Source: Vespula vulgaris (Eukaryota; Arthropoda; Insecta; Hymenoptera; Vespidae). From it: a stretch of 64,000 bases of DNA. Each line of letters begins with the position of its first letter. Within the stretch, counting starts at the first letter, position 1. Below, one piece after another: positions 25,705 through 38,990 of this stretch. The stretch covers positions 3,047,501 to 3,111,500 of the forward strand of contig NC_066592.1 of assembly GCF_905475345.1 (NCBI RefSeq). Reading direction: 5' to 3'. The notes under the pieces are model-generated. The model was not told the DNA's origin. It saw nothing but the letters and a program-made list of their open reading frames with translations, and did no database searches. A program made the position numbers and the translations under genes.

Positions 25705-26420
25705 GGGACTCCCTCTTCGTCGACAGTGCGTTGTCTATGCGAGAAAAGGCGCGCGCGCACATATACACACACACACATATACACTAGAATCACTCTCGCG
25801 CTCGTCATACTTCCTAAGCGAATTTGATTCACCGCGGTGAATTGAGACTTTTCGCTTCTCGTTTGAAATCTAAATATCCTTTCGTATTTCGATTTCGAAG
25901 AGCATCCTACCCTCGAATGATCTTCAAATTTCGAATGATTCTTCATTTTTGAGTTAACTTGTTGGATGTAGATGTAGATGCACGAGGGAAGGGATAGCGA
26001 AGTGAAGTTCAAAAGATAAATTGATAAAAACGTTTGAGAAAGAAATGAAGATGGGAGATTAGAATCTGGTAAAATGGGAATCACGAATCAAAAAAAATAT
26101 CTTGGTCTCTTTCTTGTTGAAGGGAGAGATAGATAGGTAGGTGGGTAGGTAGGTAGGTAGGATGTTTGCTTGTTTCCTTGCTTGCGTGCTTGTTACTGTA
26201 TAGGTCCCTCTCATCCCTTACGCGAAATAAACGCGTATATCCTCCGTCCTACGTTTATAATAATCCCTTCTGGTTAATCTGCTTCAACGTAGCCTGCAGC
26301 GAACGAAAGGAGAGGAGAGAGAAGAGAGAAAGAGAGAAAGAGAAAGAGTATGTAGCCGATGAATCTCGTACAGTAACCCCTCTCCTGGAGAATCTCCAAC
26401 GTAGAGGAAAGTAACAGCTT

Positions 26421-26441
26421 TTATATATATATGTATGTATG

Positions 26442-26496
<55 letters not shown>

Positions 26497-26505
26497 GTAT
26501 ATATT
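26421..26505 (+). repeat. Symmetric (TATG)n-(TA)n-(TATG)n
   Basis: A central TA array flanked on both sides by TATG tetranucleotides. Confidence 0.94.
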
Positions 26506-27199
26506 TCTCTCTCTTTCTACTTTGGTAGACACTTCATATATAAAGCCACTTCTTCGTCCTTCTCTATGTTTTTCTCTTTCTTTCTTCATCCTCATGTCCC
26601 ACTTGAAAAAACGAAGAAATAAGTATAGGTTGCTACTCTCGTACCACATCACAGAAAAATAGAAGCCTACTTTGTCTACGTTCTTGCCGACAAAGTTGCG
26701 AGAGGAAACGTTTTGGATAAATGGATGATGGCTTTACGATGAATTAAAAAAAAAAAAACGACAAGTGATATCATAAGTATTCTTTTTCTCTCTTCTTTTT
26801 TTTTTTATTCCCTTTATAAGATACATCGTGAAATATAAATCGCGGATTTTTCATTGTTAAAATTTCAAACGATCGATTAGTTCGAAGCATTTTTAATACA
26901 TCAGGTTTATTCGATTTATTATCGATCAGAATCGATTTACTTGAAGGACGTCTGGAAAATTTTAAATTTCGCTATCGATACATGCAAATTAATATTGATA
27001 TATTTAATCGCACATTAGGTAAACTTTACTACGATAAATAGAAAAAAATTATTTTGACTTTTTTATCGATAGACAAGATAGAGAGATCCATGTAGATTAT
27101 GTATTCGCTTACATCACGATGACTTTAAAACAACGATCTTTTTTGTACTCACTTTTAATATAAATAATGTTGTACGAAGTTCTACGATTCTTACGTATG

Positions 27200-27683
27200 T
27201 ACAGTCAGTCATAAAAATGTTCGAACATTTGTGTTGACACATTGAATAATTTTCTTTAGATTAAACTGTCTTCTGGATTTGCGAATAAATACAGATGAAT
27301 GTGTATGCTGGATGAAGTATATGAAAAATTAAGAAGGAGGAATAAAAAATGGTTCGTTGCCGTAACAGCGATAAAAGAAATATACAAAATAAACATTACT
27401 AAAAATTTCTTATCACGCGGGATGTATTAATCTATAAAATGCGTGTACGCAATTTTATCTTCGAAATTGTGTAATAAAAAATTAAAGAAATTCTGCATTC
27501 CATAATTCTTATCATTTTTTACAATAAAAAATCCTATTTTCTTTTCCCTTTTTTTCTATTAGCTTCGCAAGTAACACATTAATTTTTTTTTCTTTTAATT
27601 AACAATAAAAGAATATATATAAAATGAAAAGACATTAATCACAGGCACAAAATTATTCAACTATATATCTGCGACCGACTGTA
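27200..27683. mobile_element. Non-autonomous Tc1/mariner-like element (MITE)
   Basis: The ends are inverted and lie in TA dinucleotides. The left end is TACAGTCAGTC (27200-27210) and the right end GACCGACTGTA (27673-27683); one reverse-complements to the other with a single mismatch in 11. Just inside the left end, ATAAAAATGTTCGAACA resembles the subterminal AAAGT-TTCGAACA-type stretch common in Tc1-like elements. The 484-bp interior is AT-rich, free of the GA/CT arrays that flank it, and has no transposase-sized ORF, so it would depend on a transposase encoded elsewhere. The family call is by terminal style only. Confidence 0.5.
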
Positions 27684-28028
27684 TGTATTAGCGTATGACG
27701 TTAAAGAAAAAGAAGAAAAAAAGAAAAAGAAAAAAATACACATCTCGAGATTCGTGTATATACATACATACATACATACATACCTCTGCTTCGCAAAGAG
27801 TCAATTTCTTCGTAAATCTCTTAACCATGACATCGTGCGAAAGAGAACACGAATGCGAACGCATATCTATACTCCGACGTGGAAACGAAGAGTGGCGTAT
27901 AAAGAGGCAAAGTTTACGTCACGACTACGAAACGAGTATCGTAATTATTTGCGCGAAATACACATACACATGCACACACGGAGACATACGTAATACGTAG
28001 AGATGGTGTTTCGTATCTCAAAAACACA

Positions 28029-28072
<44 letters not shown>

Positions 28073-28832
28073 ATATAAATACACACATACATATATATGC
28101 ATGTATATGTATGTATATATAAAGAGAGAGAAAGAGATAAAGATAGAAAGAGAACGTTATTCGAGCAGCATTCGACGAAACGAAAGAAAAAGTAAACAAA
28201 CTCGGCGTTCACCAAGAATAGCAAGATTTTTGATACCGACATGGGGATGCACGATAGGACATACACGTACGTTAGCAAGAAGCGAAGGATCGTCCAAAGA
28301 GTTAAGCATCGTTTGAACCTTTCAACCTTTTCTAACCGGGCTACTCTCTCTCTCTCTCTCCCTCTTTTTTATTCTTTCTCTCTCTCTCTCTCTCTCTCTC
28401 TTTTGCGTGCTCATCCTCCGTACCAAATCGACGGTCTTACGCGGAGAAACGTACAAAATAAATATAGACATGCACAAATATCCATTCGCTTGTAAAAGGG
28501 AACCCGTCAAGCCATCCAACTTCTCTCTTTTTCTCTCCTTTTCTCTCTTCATCTATCTCGCCAAAAACGAAAGGACCGAAAAACTGAGAGAGAGAGGTTA
28601 CACCGTTAAAAAGAACGACAAGTAGCTCTTAATACCTCCAACTCGGCGGGCCACCGCGTCTCTATCCGTGTAAATATAGAGCGTAGACGTACATACGAAC
28701 GAAAAGGGGGAGATGGTAGGGGGAGGGAGGATAGAGAGGAGTGAGGAAGAAGAGATGGAACGAACGGCTTGAAATTATAACGAGCGACCTCTTGGCTACC
28801 ACTATTCGACCCCTCTACCTTTCCCTTCCTCT

Positions 28833-28863
<31 letters not shown>

Positions 28864-29207
28864 AGTGTAGTAGAATGTACTATATCTATAAACAAATATA
28901 TGCCTATAACGTAGTACGTGCATATCATTTCAGGAATAAGAGGAACAGGATTTCGTCCTGGGTAAAGAATGTTAAGCATTCTCCGACTCACTCTTTCTCT
29001 CTCTGTCTCTCTCTCTATCTCTCTATCTCTTCTTCTCTTTCACCGAACTCGATATTTTCATCTATCCGTGTAAATGTACTTAGCGTGCGCGCGCACGGGC
29101 GGTAGTAGAGGCATTAACTACGCGAACGAGCGCGCTTTATTACGTGAATTTGGAAGTGGCGTAAGGGTGGTTTGAGAGATCGGAGACTCGAGAGTTAGCG
29201 AGCGTAC

Positions 29208-29242
<35 letters not shown>

Positions 29243-30644
29243 TGAGTGAGGGAGAAAAGTGGAGGAAGGAAGGAAGCACGTCTCGCGTGCTTTAGTTCCG
29301 TAGCTCCGATGATGAAACTTTAGGGTGGGGTGATGCCGTTGGTGATGGTCGCATGGGAGGGAGTCTGAGTAGCCACTGTACTGTGTCTACTCTCTTTCTC
29401 TTACTCTCTTACTCTCTCTCTCTCTCTCTCTCTAGTTATCTCTCGGAGAGAGCTGCCGCTACCTCTTCATCCTTGTAGATATGCATTTTCAACTTCCTAC
29501 CTTCCTTCCTAGCCACTATCACCATCACCAGAACTACCACCCTACACACTCTTTCTCTCTCTCTCTCTTTCTCTTTCTCTTTCTCTTTTTCTCCTCTTGC
29601 TTTCTCTCGTTCCTACGTTTGAGTATGTATGCGTGGATCGCGTGGGCGTACTGTTAATTCGGTTTACGAGCGCCTATCAAGAATATAAGAGAAACGAACG
29701 AGCTGCACCGAGCACCATTTCGAAGTCCGAACCTTTTCTACGTTTTTTAGTGTATATATGTGTACGTATGTGCATATATATATATATATGTATTAGGGGA
29801 TGAAAAGAGTTGTGAAAGAAAGACAAAAAAAGAAAGAGAGAGAGAGAGAAAGCTATCCGAATGTTTCCTTTCGAACGGTTCTCAACGGTTTATCGGGCGA
29901 GGACGGACACTGGCCTGTTCACGTTATTCTCTTCCTCTTTCTCCGCCATCCTCTTGTCTTACTCTTTCTTTCTCTTTCTCTTGATTCTAGTTATCGTTAA
30001 CGACCGTCGTCGCCAATATCAAGACGTGAGATCGAAGGTCGACGCTCGAGAAATCGTATCATCCTAAAAGACGCAAACCCCTTACCCTCTCTCGTCTTTC
30101 TCTCATTCTTTTTCCTTCATTTTATTTCTTCGTGCGTTTTCATTCAAGTAGTAGAAACATTTTCAATTCGTTCTTATCTTTTCTTCTTTTTCATTTTTTA
30201 TATTTTATATTACTGTTAATAATAATGATCTTAAATTTGCAACTGAGTGATAAGAATTATATTATGATTGATCCATGATCGATTGGACGGAAACATTATT
30301 GCATAAAAGAAATACTTGTATTTACGTTTGATGATCAATTAAATTTGTTAAAGTCGTTGTCATAAACATAATAAATCATGGTCACTTTTGTCAATATGAA
30401 TATTGTTGTTACAATACCAGCGTATATTTTGATTGGCATAAAAAATTGTCACGTCCGTTCGTTCAATCGTAAGTAACAATCGAAAAGGAGAACACCCATC
30501 CAGCCGTTGTATTATCGTATGATCTATGTCTACGAATAATTATAGCGCGGAAATTCCGCATGAACGTCGACTAAAACGTCCTTTACTATTTGATAGGCGG
30601 CCACGATGAAGTATTTAGCTTTCCAGGTCGTGTACGACGAGTGC

Positions 30645-30702
30645 CGAACGAACGAACGAACGAACGAACGAACGAACGAACGAACGAACGAACGTACGAA
30701 CG
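30645..30702 (+). repeat. (CGAA)n tetranucleotide array
   Basis: About twelve near-perfect CGAA units with one CGTA variant near the 3' end. A CG-containing microsatellite fits a genome without CpG depletion. Confidence 0.97.
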
Positions 30703-32109
30703 AGCAACGAGAAGAGCGTCTGCTTTGAAGGCGAAATTATCCAATAATTCCTTAAACATTCTCGTCAGTAGTTACATCCGGTAATCGAGTTAACCCCTAC
30801 GTAGAAGAGTACCGCGATATCCTCTATCCTTCGCGGCGTCTCTTCCGTCTCGATTTCGGATGGACGGATGTCCTCTTCTCTACCCTTTCTATACTTTATA
30901 CACCCTATTCCTCCCCCATAACCATCACCACCACAAACCACTCGATACAACCATTTTGTTTCTTATTAGCTTTCTCCATCCTTCTCATAAATATATTTTA
31001 TACAAACTACTTGAAATTCTATTAATTATATTTCATTAATAGAATATGATATCATATTGACCTTAATTAATTTTTGTTAATTAATATTATATATAAAATC
31101 ATTGTTTTTCGTACGAGAGAAGAGAAAAAATGTATATATGTATGTTTTACATATCAAGCGCAATGAACAATTTTGTAAGACTCATTTTATACCAGTTACA
31201 ATAATAAAAGTATGTATATGCGTAAGTACATACTTATGTAAGTATGTTATTCATATACGGGATACGAGATCACTCGTCTAAAAAGCAAAAGTACGCTTTC
31301 TCGTGGCTGACAGCAGCAGGTATACGTCGTAGTACATATGTGTATGTGTGTATATATATATATTATATATATTATATATATATATGTGTGTGTGTGTGTA
31401 TGCATATGCAGCAGGAAGGTAACTGGATATCACACCTTATGAGCGAAACAAACCGAAGAAACACCGTCGGTGATATCCGAGCGGCTCTCACGAAACGAAC
31501 TCTCTTTTACTCGGAATTGTTCTCTCACCGCATTTTTCTTCTTCGACTCATTCCGCTCTTTGCACTTGTTTAGGGCAACTTTTAAACAGTCAAAGAATAT
31601 TATTCTTCAAGAATTTGTTGCTTATATATTCGATCAATTTAAATTCGTTTCTTCTAATTTTTATTCAGACATTTTTTTTTTTATTATTACAATGGAAAAT
31701 TCGAATGGTTTATAGTTTATCGATAAAAAAAAAGAGAAATGAAAGAAAGGAAGAAAAAGAAAGAAAGAGGGAAAAAAGTAAGATTTCTGAAATTTTTTTT
31801 TACATAAATTTTGAAAGAGCACAGTCCTATTTGCTTGGCTTGCTATTCTTCGTTAACTCAGCTCTCTCTCTTTCTATCTCGGTGCACGTGTTGTTTATCG
31901 TACGTCACAAATCGTCGAGGCCAGCATACACAAAGCAAGCATGGTATACGCGAATGTAGGAGGTGAAGAAAGGAGGGAGAAGAGAAACGAGAGATAGAGA
32001 GAGATAGAGTGAGAAGGAGGGAGAAGTAGAGAAGAGGAAAAGAAGGAGGTGCTTAGCGTTAGACGTTAGCGCATAGACCGTGTCATCGTTTGTTCCGTGA
32101 ACCTCTTTG

Positions 32110-32148
32110 TAAGACTCTTTTATGTTTTAGTCTAACATAAGAGTCTTA
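32110..32148 (+). other. Imperfect hairpin, 15-bp stem
   Basis: TAAGACTCTTTTATGTT (32110-32126), a 7-nt loop TTAGTCT and AACATAAGAGTCTTA (32134-32148) pair fully except for two bulged T residues. It is shorter than a typical pre-miRNA. Confidence 0.7.
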
Positions 32149-33038
32149 TTGTTAGCTATACTCGAAGAAATACATTATTCATTAACAGATAATTAAGCGT
32201 TTCGCATAATCGAAAACTCATGAAACAAAGTAAATAATTAAGTTAATTTTTTTTTAAACTTAGTGACACTCCAATCGTTACATGTGTACGTGTATGTATA
32301 TTTACGTGTAAGATATACAATTCTAGTCATATACCCAAATTAGATCTGATCGAATCGCTATTAGATTCTATTTCTTACGTTCAACGTGATCTTTCCTTCG
32401 AATAAAATAAAACTTTTCGTTGGATAATGATGATGGGGAAGAAAAAAGAAATATAAAAAACAGAAAAAAAGGAAAAAGAAAAAAGAAAAGAGAGAGAGAG
32501 AAATAAGAAGGAAAGAAAGAAAAGAGGGGCTTTCTTGGGCGGACTTAAAGAATCTTAAATCCGTTTTACTTCCGTCCGAATGGCTCGCGTGAAAAGAATT
32601 AAACGATTTATCATTTCCGTCTCGAAACCATGTCTCGATCAGGCATCTTTGTCGGTCATGACACCCAAAACTTTCAAGTACACTTTACTGCTCCAAGTTA
32701 GTGGTGCATGTATATCGGTTTCTCTGTTTCATCGTAAGAAAAGAAATATAATATAAATGGAAGAAGAAGAAGAAGAAGAAGAGAGGAAAAAGAAAAAGGG
32801 AAGGAAAAAAAAAGGCATTTCGAAGGAGGATGAAAATCGATCGAGCATGAAATTAATTAAGAAGGAGTTCCGTTCCATAGGAACGAACATCTAATCCGTG
32901 CAATCTCAGTGTGGCTGCTGTAATATCTCTTAATGTCCATTTTCTTTCTACGAATTCTTCGAGGGAAAGGTGACGATGGTAGCGCCAGGTAAAAGCCAAA
33001 GACGAGGACGAGGAAAGTCAGAGAAGGAAGAAGAAGAT

Positions 33039-33078
<40 letters not shown>

Positions 33079-34366
33079 AGAGAAGAGTGAGCCCACTTCG
33101 TTTTGGAGACCAGACAGGAGCACTTAACTGCCCGTCTCACAATGGAGTCTTTCGCATTATAGCGTTCAGTGTCTTGAGGCCTATTCAGAGAGACTCTGGC
33201 CCATTCTTTGCCATTGTCTGTCTCCTCGCTGGTTATGGGAGCTCGCTCTAGCTTCCTCTACTTCTCTTCCACCTCCTCTTTCTTCCACTACCATGCCTTA
33301 TAACTCTCTCCCGCCTCCTGCGTTACATCCCACGAGGCGTTAGCTCGAACAACTTGGAGGAGTGTAGTGAGAAAGAGAGAGAGAGAGAGGACTTATCCCA
33401 TCGAGAGTACCAAGAGAGAGAGAGAGAGATCTTTATGCCGCCATCTAATTAGTCCCAGCATTTAACGGGACATAAATAAGTTAAACTCTATTGAATTGTT
33501 GATAACGATATAGCCGGTGCAAGCAGCGAGTTTGGTAGACGGATCCGTTTACTTCGCAATCTCTGTCTCTGTCTCTCTCTCTCTCTCTCTGTTTCTCTCT
33601 TTCTCTCTCTTTCTCTCTTATTCTATTTCTTTTTATATCCCCATTTCATCCTATCCAACCCTTCCGTCAAAAGACCCAGCGGCAGAATTCGCTTATCGAG
33701 GAACGTCTTCCCAGATTCTATCTTTCGAGAATCTCTCTGGAGCATTGCGATGCTTATCCACGTTAAACGATACTTCGACCTCTGGGATCATGTCTCGCGA
33801 GTATCAAAAAGGATATATCGTATGTACTTACTAACGTATACGTATATGTAAATCGACCGGTTATATATTATAATTTCAAGCATCGACTTGAGATATTAAT
33901 ATTTCAGTATGTCAACGATTGATTAAATAAGCAATTAAAAAAGATCATTTCTCACTTGATATATCGAGAGCATAATAATAACAATAAATAATAACAACAA
34001 CAATACGGATGAGAAAATGAATAAGTTGAATGATCGATGGAATATCGGAGTATCGAGTCGATCGTTAATAAAACATCGACGAATTTGATCACGAGTGTCA
34101 CTTAATTAGGAACAAGCAACAAGATGTAGTAGAGAGCGAAATAACGAGACCCTGTGCAGAGGGAGAACGTCCTCGTCCGGGAGGATTTAAGCGAAGTCAG
34201 CTTCGAAATGGCTGGGAACAGATGGCCAATCAGATATACCAAAGATTAAGGGAGGAGTAAGACGCAACCTCCGTGCTACGAGAGAAATGTGTATTAATTT
34301 TTCAAGTTTTTTAATTAGCGAATGTCTCCATTCCGCCTTTCGCTTGGGACATTTATATTAGAACGT

Positions 34367-34403
<37 letters not shown>

Positions 34404-35269
34404 GTCCTCTTCTGGTTTCTTCTTACAGTCTGCCTCTTTCTCTCTCTCTCTCTCTTTCCGACGCTCTTTTATTCCCCCTCCTCTTCCACCTCTCCCTCCC
34501 CCCCTTCTACCATCTCACTTCTCGATCTCGTCCGTCTCGTTTCTCCAGCGTTAGTTTCCAGTCTGCTTTTTTTTTTCTTCTTCTCTCCTTCCTCCATTTC
34601 TTCTTCCGCCCCTCCTGTATTCCTTCCTTTTTCTTCGTAGTCAAGCTTTTCTCATTTACAATTCGTTATCTCGAGATATTATCCCCGAGTAACTCCGTAA
34701 CTCGTAATCGTTATCGCATAGAAACTTTGATAGTTGGAATCACGCGATATTTCGATAATAATCGATTCGATTTTATTTGTCGAAGAAGAGAAACGAAAGG
34801 AAGTAGAGGAGTGTGCGATAGCTGCGAAATCCTTTATCGCGTGTTGGAAGCGTCCGAACGAAGCGATTTGAGAATCGGAGGGTGAGTGACTTTCGAATTG
34901 GCACAGGTAACGGCACGGGGGTGCTGAGGTGAAGGGGTAGGAATCGACTCCGGCGTATTTATTGCACCGTACTTCTGATTTTCATTGGACCGATGCTTCC
35001 ACCCTATGAATTCGGTTCCTAACCCCGAGTTCTCCTACCACCCACCTACCACTCCGCCCTCGTCTATCGAAACACCGTTACCTCCGACCTTTCGATACCG
35101 TATCGCGTAGGCGCACTCTCTCGCCAAACAATGAGTCCTATATAATTGCTTTTATAGCTCAGTGAACGCTAAATATTCCATACTTTTCCTTCTGCTTCAT
35201 GGCTCTCTCTTTCTCTTTCCCTCTTTCTCTCTCTTTCTTTCTTTCTCTTTCTCTCTGTCTATGTCTCTG

Positions 35270-35308
<39 letters not shown>

Positions 35309-35883
35309 ATCCCCGATCGTCAGCGAGCGAAGTCAATTGAGTAAATAGAGTGCCGGCGGAATTCGCTTCGCGGAAAAGGGGTGGAAGTGGGTGGATCGGG
35401 GTGACTTTATTTTAAGACGAATCGAAGAAATACGTTGCGTCGATTCGAACGAAAGAACGGAAATGGCGTTGGGAGGGGTGGCGGCTTTTGTTTGGAGATA
35501 TTTCCGTATGCTTCCTTGGACCTTGAGATAAGTGAAATCAGGGGAGTTTATAATAGAAGGGGTGAACCAATGTGTAAACGCGAATTTGTTCGATCCCATC
35601 GAATTTCCAATGTGTCCTCTCCCGTCTATTTCTTTTCTTTTCTCTCTCTCTCTCTTTTTTTTCCTTTCTTTTTTTTCATTTTTCGAAGAACTCTCGCCGA
35701 AGTCGATGTTGTTCGACTTATCTTCTCTTTTCCGATCGCTCTTTCCTTTTCTCGATCACTGCTCAAACCGACCAATTTTTTTTTTCTTCTTCTCCCTCAT
35801 CGACGATCACTAGAAACGATAGTAACGACGCTTCTCGCCGACGCAACCACTGACCGATGCTTAAATGCTGGCACTTCCGACAT

Positions 35884-35931
35884 TGCCTGCCTGCCTGCCT
35901 AGCCTGGGTGCCTGGGTGCCTGGGTGCCTGG
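35884..35931 (+). repeat. (GCCT)n then GCCTGGGT minisatellite
   Basis: GCCT units are followed by three full GCCTGGGT copies from 35902 and a partial fourth. Confidence 0.93.
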
Positions 35932-37989
35932 CTACCGGCCGCTTCGGGAGCTGTAATTTTCGCAACCCCGACGAAATCAGGGGCTGCTTCTTTCCGTCCA
36001 TCCGTAGCCGTGGCCTGACGTGGGGAATCGAACTTTATTGCTAAATACCATCCGATCAGCGAATTCAACCTCCGCTACTACTATCACCATCACCACCGTC
36101 GTCACCCTTCACTTTCTATCTCTCTCTTTCTCTCTTTTTCTCTCTTTCTCTCTTTTCCGTGACTTCTCCGCAGCGTTGTGCTACGGTCCATTGGGAGGAA
36201 GAGGAAAAGGGAGGAACATTTGGGTTTTACGTGCTGGAAGATTGAAGCAGTTAAGAGGATTCTACCGTGGCCTGTGCGTGGATCCGCGAAAATCACGTTT
36301 CTCTTTCTCGTTTGTAGGAACTTCTCTCGTTCGTCAGTCACGTCGATGTGTGCGACTCTTTTATTTTGCAGATCGCACATCGGGGATGTAGTTCGATAAA
36401 ACGAGCATTTCTTTTTTTCTTCCTTCCCCTCCTTTTCGACTTTTTCTTTTTTTTTTGTTCCTTCTTGCTTTTCTTTGCTTTTTTCATGTTTTTTTTTCTT
36501 TTTTTTTTTCTTTTTTTTTTTTAATTTTCCTCTACTTTCCCACGATAAGGCTTTTATCTAGCAGACATATGCGATCGATTCGAGAGTAGGAACGAGCTTG
36601 AAGAAAAAAAGACGCGTAATAGACCGGATGGGCATCCTCCTCCGAAGAAGAAGAAGGAACGAGATAACGATTTGTTCTCTCTCTCTCTCTCTTTCTCTCT
36701 ATCACTCCTCTTTCACGTAACTGTGCGCTGTACGTGGCCCTCGTCCACCCCCATCCACCGTAAGAGTGGCCCTACCCTTCCAGACATTCTAGCTCGCGCA
36801 GCAAACCAAGCTAATGGTTTCTCGATTAAGCCATGTTCACAATGGGATTAAAAACGGCCGGTAGACCGCTGCTGACCGTGCCGTTCATAGTTCAAACTAC
36901 CCTTTCTCCGAGACCGACTGCCGCTCGCTTCGTCCCTTTTAGCGATATCGAATAAACGCCGTGTAGATCCTATCCTTGCCCTTCTTACCTTATCGGCAAT
37001 GAGAGCGAACGTGGGGGATGTAAACCGGGGGTTGGTAGACTGGTAAGAGTGTGTGTATGCGATTTCAATCGGCCATTTTCGGTTTATTGGAAAATCTGTT
37101 TTAAGTAGATGATGGAATCATATCTCCTAATTATATGTGTGCGGACTCACGATTAGCTCGATCTAGACTCGATTGTTAAACTTCTATTTTCATTCTTATT
37201 TATAACAAACCTTTCATACGATCAGTTTGATTCAATAAAATCGTTTATATATTTATTTCGTTTCCCCTTACAATCCACCCTTCTATCTTCTCTTTTCTTT
37301 TTTCTTTTTTATTTTGCGAATTTTTCAACAGTCTTAAGCCTTAGATATTCCGCGTAACATAGAAATTACGAATTAGAATTTGTCGCAGTCATTCTCTTTG
37401 CCATCTAGGAAGGTGTGAGAACGATCGAGCGAGACTCCCGTCAGAATCGGAAACTCGGCTTTCTAATTAACGTCACCTTTGCCTCTTCGAAGTGAAGAGG
37501 GTATATTCTCGGTTCGAGGAAGCGAACCCTTAGTCGCCACCTCGTCCACGCTTCTCTTTCTGCTTCGGCGATCGCTCACCCGCTCACCCCTTTTTCCTTT
37601 TTTCTTTTTCTCTTGGCTTCTTCTCTTTTTTAAATTTCTCTCTCTCTCGCTCGCTCGTTCACTCGCTCGCTCGCTCCTACCCTTGCGGCTGCCAGCAGGC
37701 GGTGCTCGCGAGGGATGAAGATTAATTCGTTCCGTCTTAATCGTATCAAAGTTTGAGAGCCGAGTCAGGCTCGGCCAGGCTGAGAAGGGCTCGACCTCTG
37801 ACGTTCCTTTCACCCCTCTCTCTCTTCACCCCGATAGCCTCAGCTAGCACCCTTTCAGCTTCGTCTCGCGTCTTGCTCGTTTCTTCTTAGTACGTTCGAC
37901 GCTCGCATACCGTACTACGATAGTCCCCACCACAACTTTTTACTTTAACGTGACTTTACCACGCCCATTCCTTCATTCTCTTTTTTTTC

Positions 37990-37992
<3 letters not shown>

Positions 37993-38045
<53 letters not shown>
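37993..38045 (+). repeat. (CT)n
   Basis: About 26 uninterrupted units. Confidence 0.96.
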
Positions 38046-38047
<2 letters not shown>

Positions 38048-38990
38048 GTCTTGTTCTTTCGGTTACCCTTTTCCCCTCGAATAATCGTATTTAATAATGT
38101 CTCCGAATATTTTTGCCCGACTGTCAAAATTCTAGGCAGAACTTGGTAAGGGCAGGGATTGCGAGAAGTAAAGAAAGAGAAAGAAAGAGAGAGAAAGAGG
38201 GAGAGAAAGAGTGGTGGCACGAAGTGACAACCCTTTTTATTTAGGGCGCAACTTCGAGCGTAGGCTTGAATAAATCCAATATTGCACGGGGATCTCCGTT
38301 GGGTCGCCGTCACGGTCGTGGGAGTGGAAGAATCGATTCCGACGCCTATCCATCGTTCTCTGTTTCTCATACATATAGACACGTACACACACACACACAC
38401 ATACTCACTTGTTCTTTGCTCTCTTCCACCCTCAGCTTTACCACTCTTTCATCGGAAATCGGTCGAATCGAGAAACAAAGTTCTTTCGCAAGACTTTCTT
38501 CCTTTGTCTTTCCTCTCTCCCTCACTCTCTGTCTCTCCCTTTATTTCTTTTTCACTTTCTCTTACTTGTCTCTCTTTCTCTCTCTTTCTTTCTCTCTTTC
38601 TCTCTTTTTATCATCCCCTCATCCCTCTGTGAAAATGAAATTCTCATTGAATTCGCAGATACACAGGAGCATTCATATTACGAAAAATAACGTAACGAAA
38701 TTTCTCAACCTAGCCTCATTTCTCGGTCTACACGAAATTATGCACGTTCCGTTAGCCAGATATAACATTTTTATTATTTCTGTTTCGACGGGCACAGTAC
38801 CATGTCATTTTATTTCACATACGCGATGTATACGCGATGCGTTAGCGGAATGCACGTGAATAGTAACGGGTACCACCATCCCTTCTCTCCCTATCTCTCT
38901 CTCTCTCATTCTCTCTTTTCCTCTTTCTCTGTATAGCACCGAATACTCGCTACGAAAAATTAGTTAAATCCAACACTCTTTGTAGAGTTT

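Larger units (their letters stand above)
22081..27199. other. Non-coding DNA with dense GA/CT blocks
   Basis: CT at 22185-22228, GA at 22334-22398 and 22494-22540, CT at 22748-22782, GA at 23463-23536, TA at 25029-25068, (GGA)n at 25287-25345, CTC/CAT hexamers at 25650-25704, (GGTA)n at 26128-26164 and TA/TATG at 26421-26505. A GAAG|GTAAGA donor-like site at 24605 has no exon attached. 26640-27199 is AT-rich unique DNA. No gene seen. Confidence 0.45.
27684..33420. other. Non-coding DNA with TA, CT and tetranucleotide arrays
   Basis: (TACA)n at 27758-27784, TA at 28029-28070, CT at 28345-28401 and 28826-28863, GA at 29214-29250, CT at 29390-29434, (CGAA)n at 30645-30702, TA/TG at 31335-31411, GA at 33038-33086. 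30100-30580 and 32150-32450 are AT-rich unique sequence. No gene seen. Confidence 0.45.
33421..38990. other. Non-coding DNA with repeat-poor islands
   Basis: CT at 33561-33620, 34364-34403, 35202-35303, 37993-38045 and 38562-38610. Complex stretches at 34140-34330 and 36721-36960 lack repeats and credible ORFs and could be enhancers. 36420-36525 is a T-rich tract. 35884-35931 holds a small GCCTGGGT minisatellite. Antisense frames at 36102-36380 and 35333-35599 have no domain or splice support. Confidence 0.4.

Noticed and set aside
36003..36032. tRNA-like fragment GTAGCCGTGGCCTGACG followed by GGGGAATCGAAC
   Set aside because: No cloverleaf can be drawn. A similar 14-mer at 1509 is expected by chance in 64 kb.
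36102..36380. Minus-strand frame beginning MCDLQNKRVAHIDV
   Set aside because: Superficially protein-like, but it ends in repeat-encoded Lys/Arg/Glu and lacks splice sites or known motifs.
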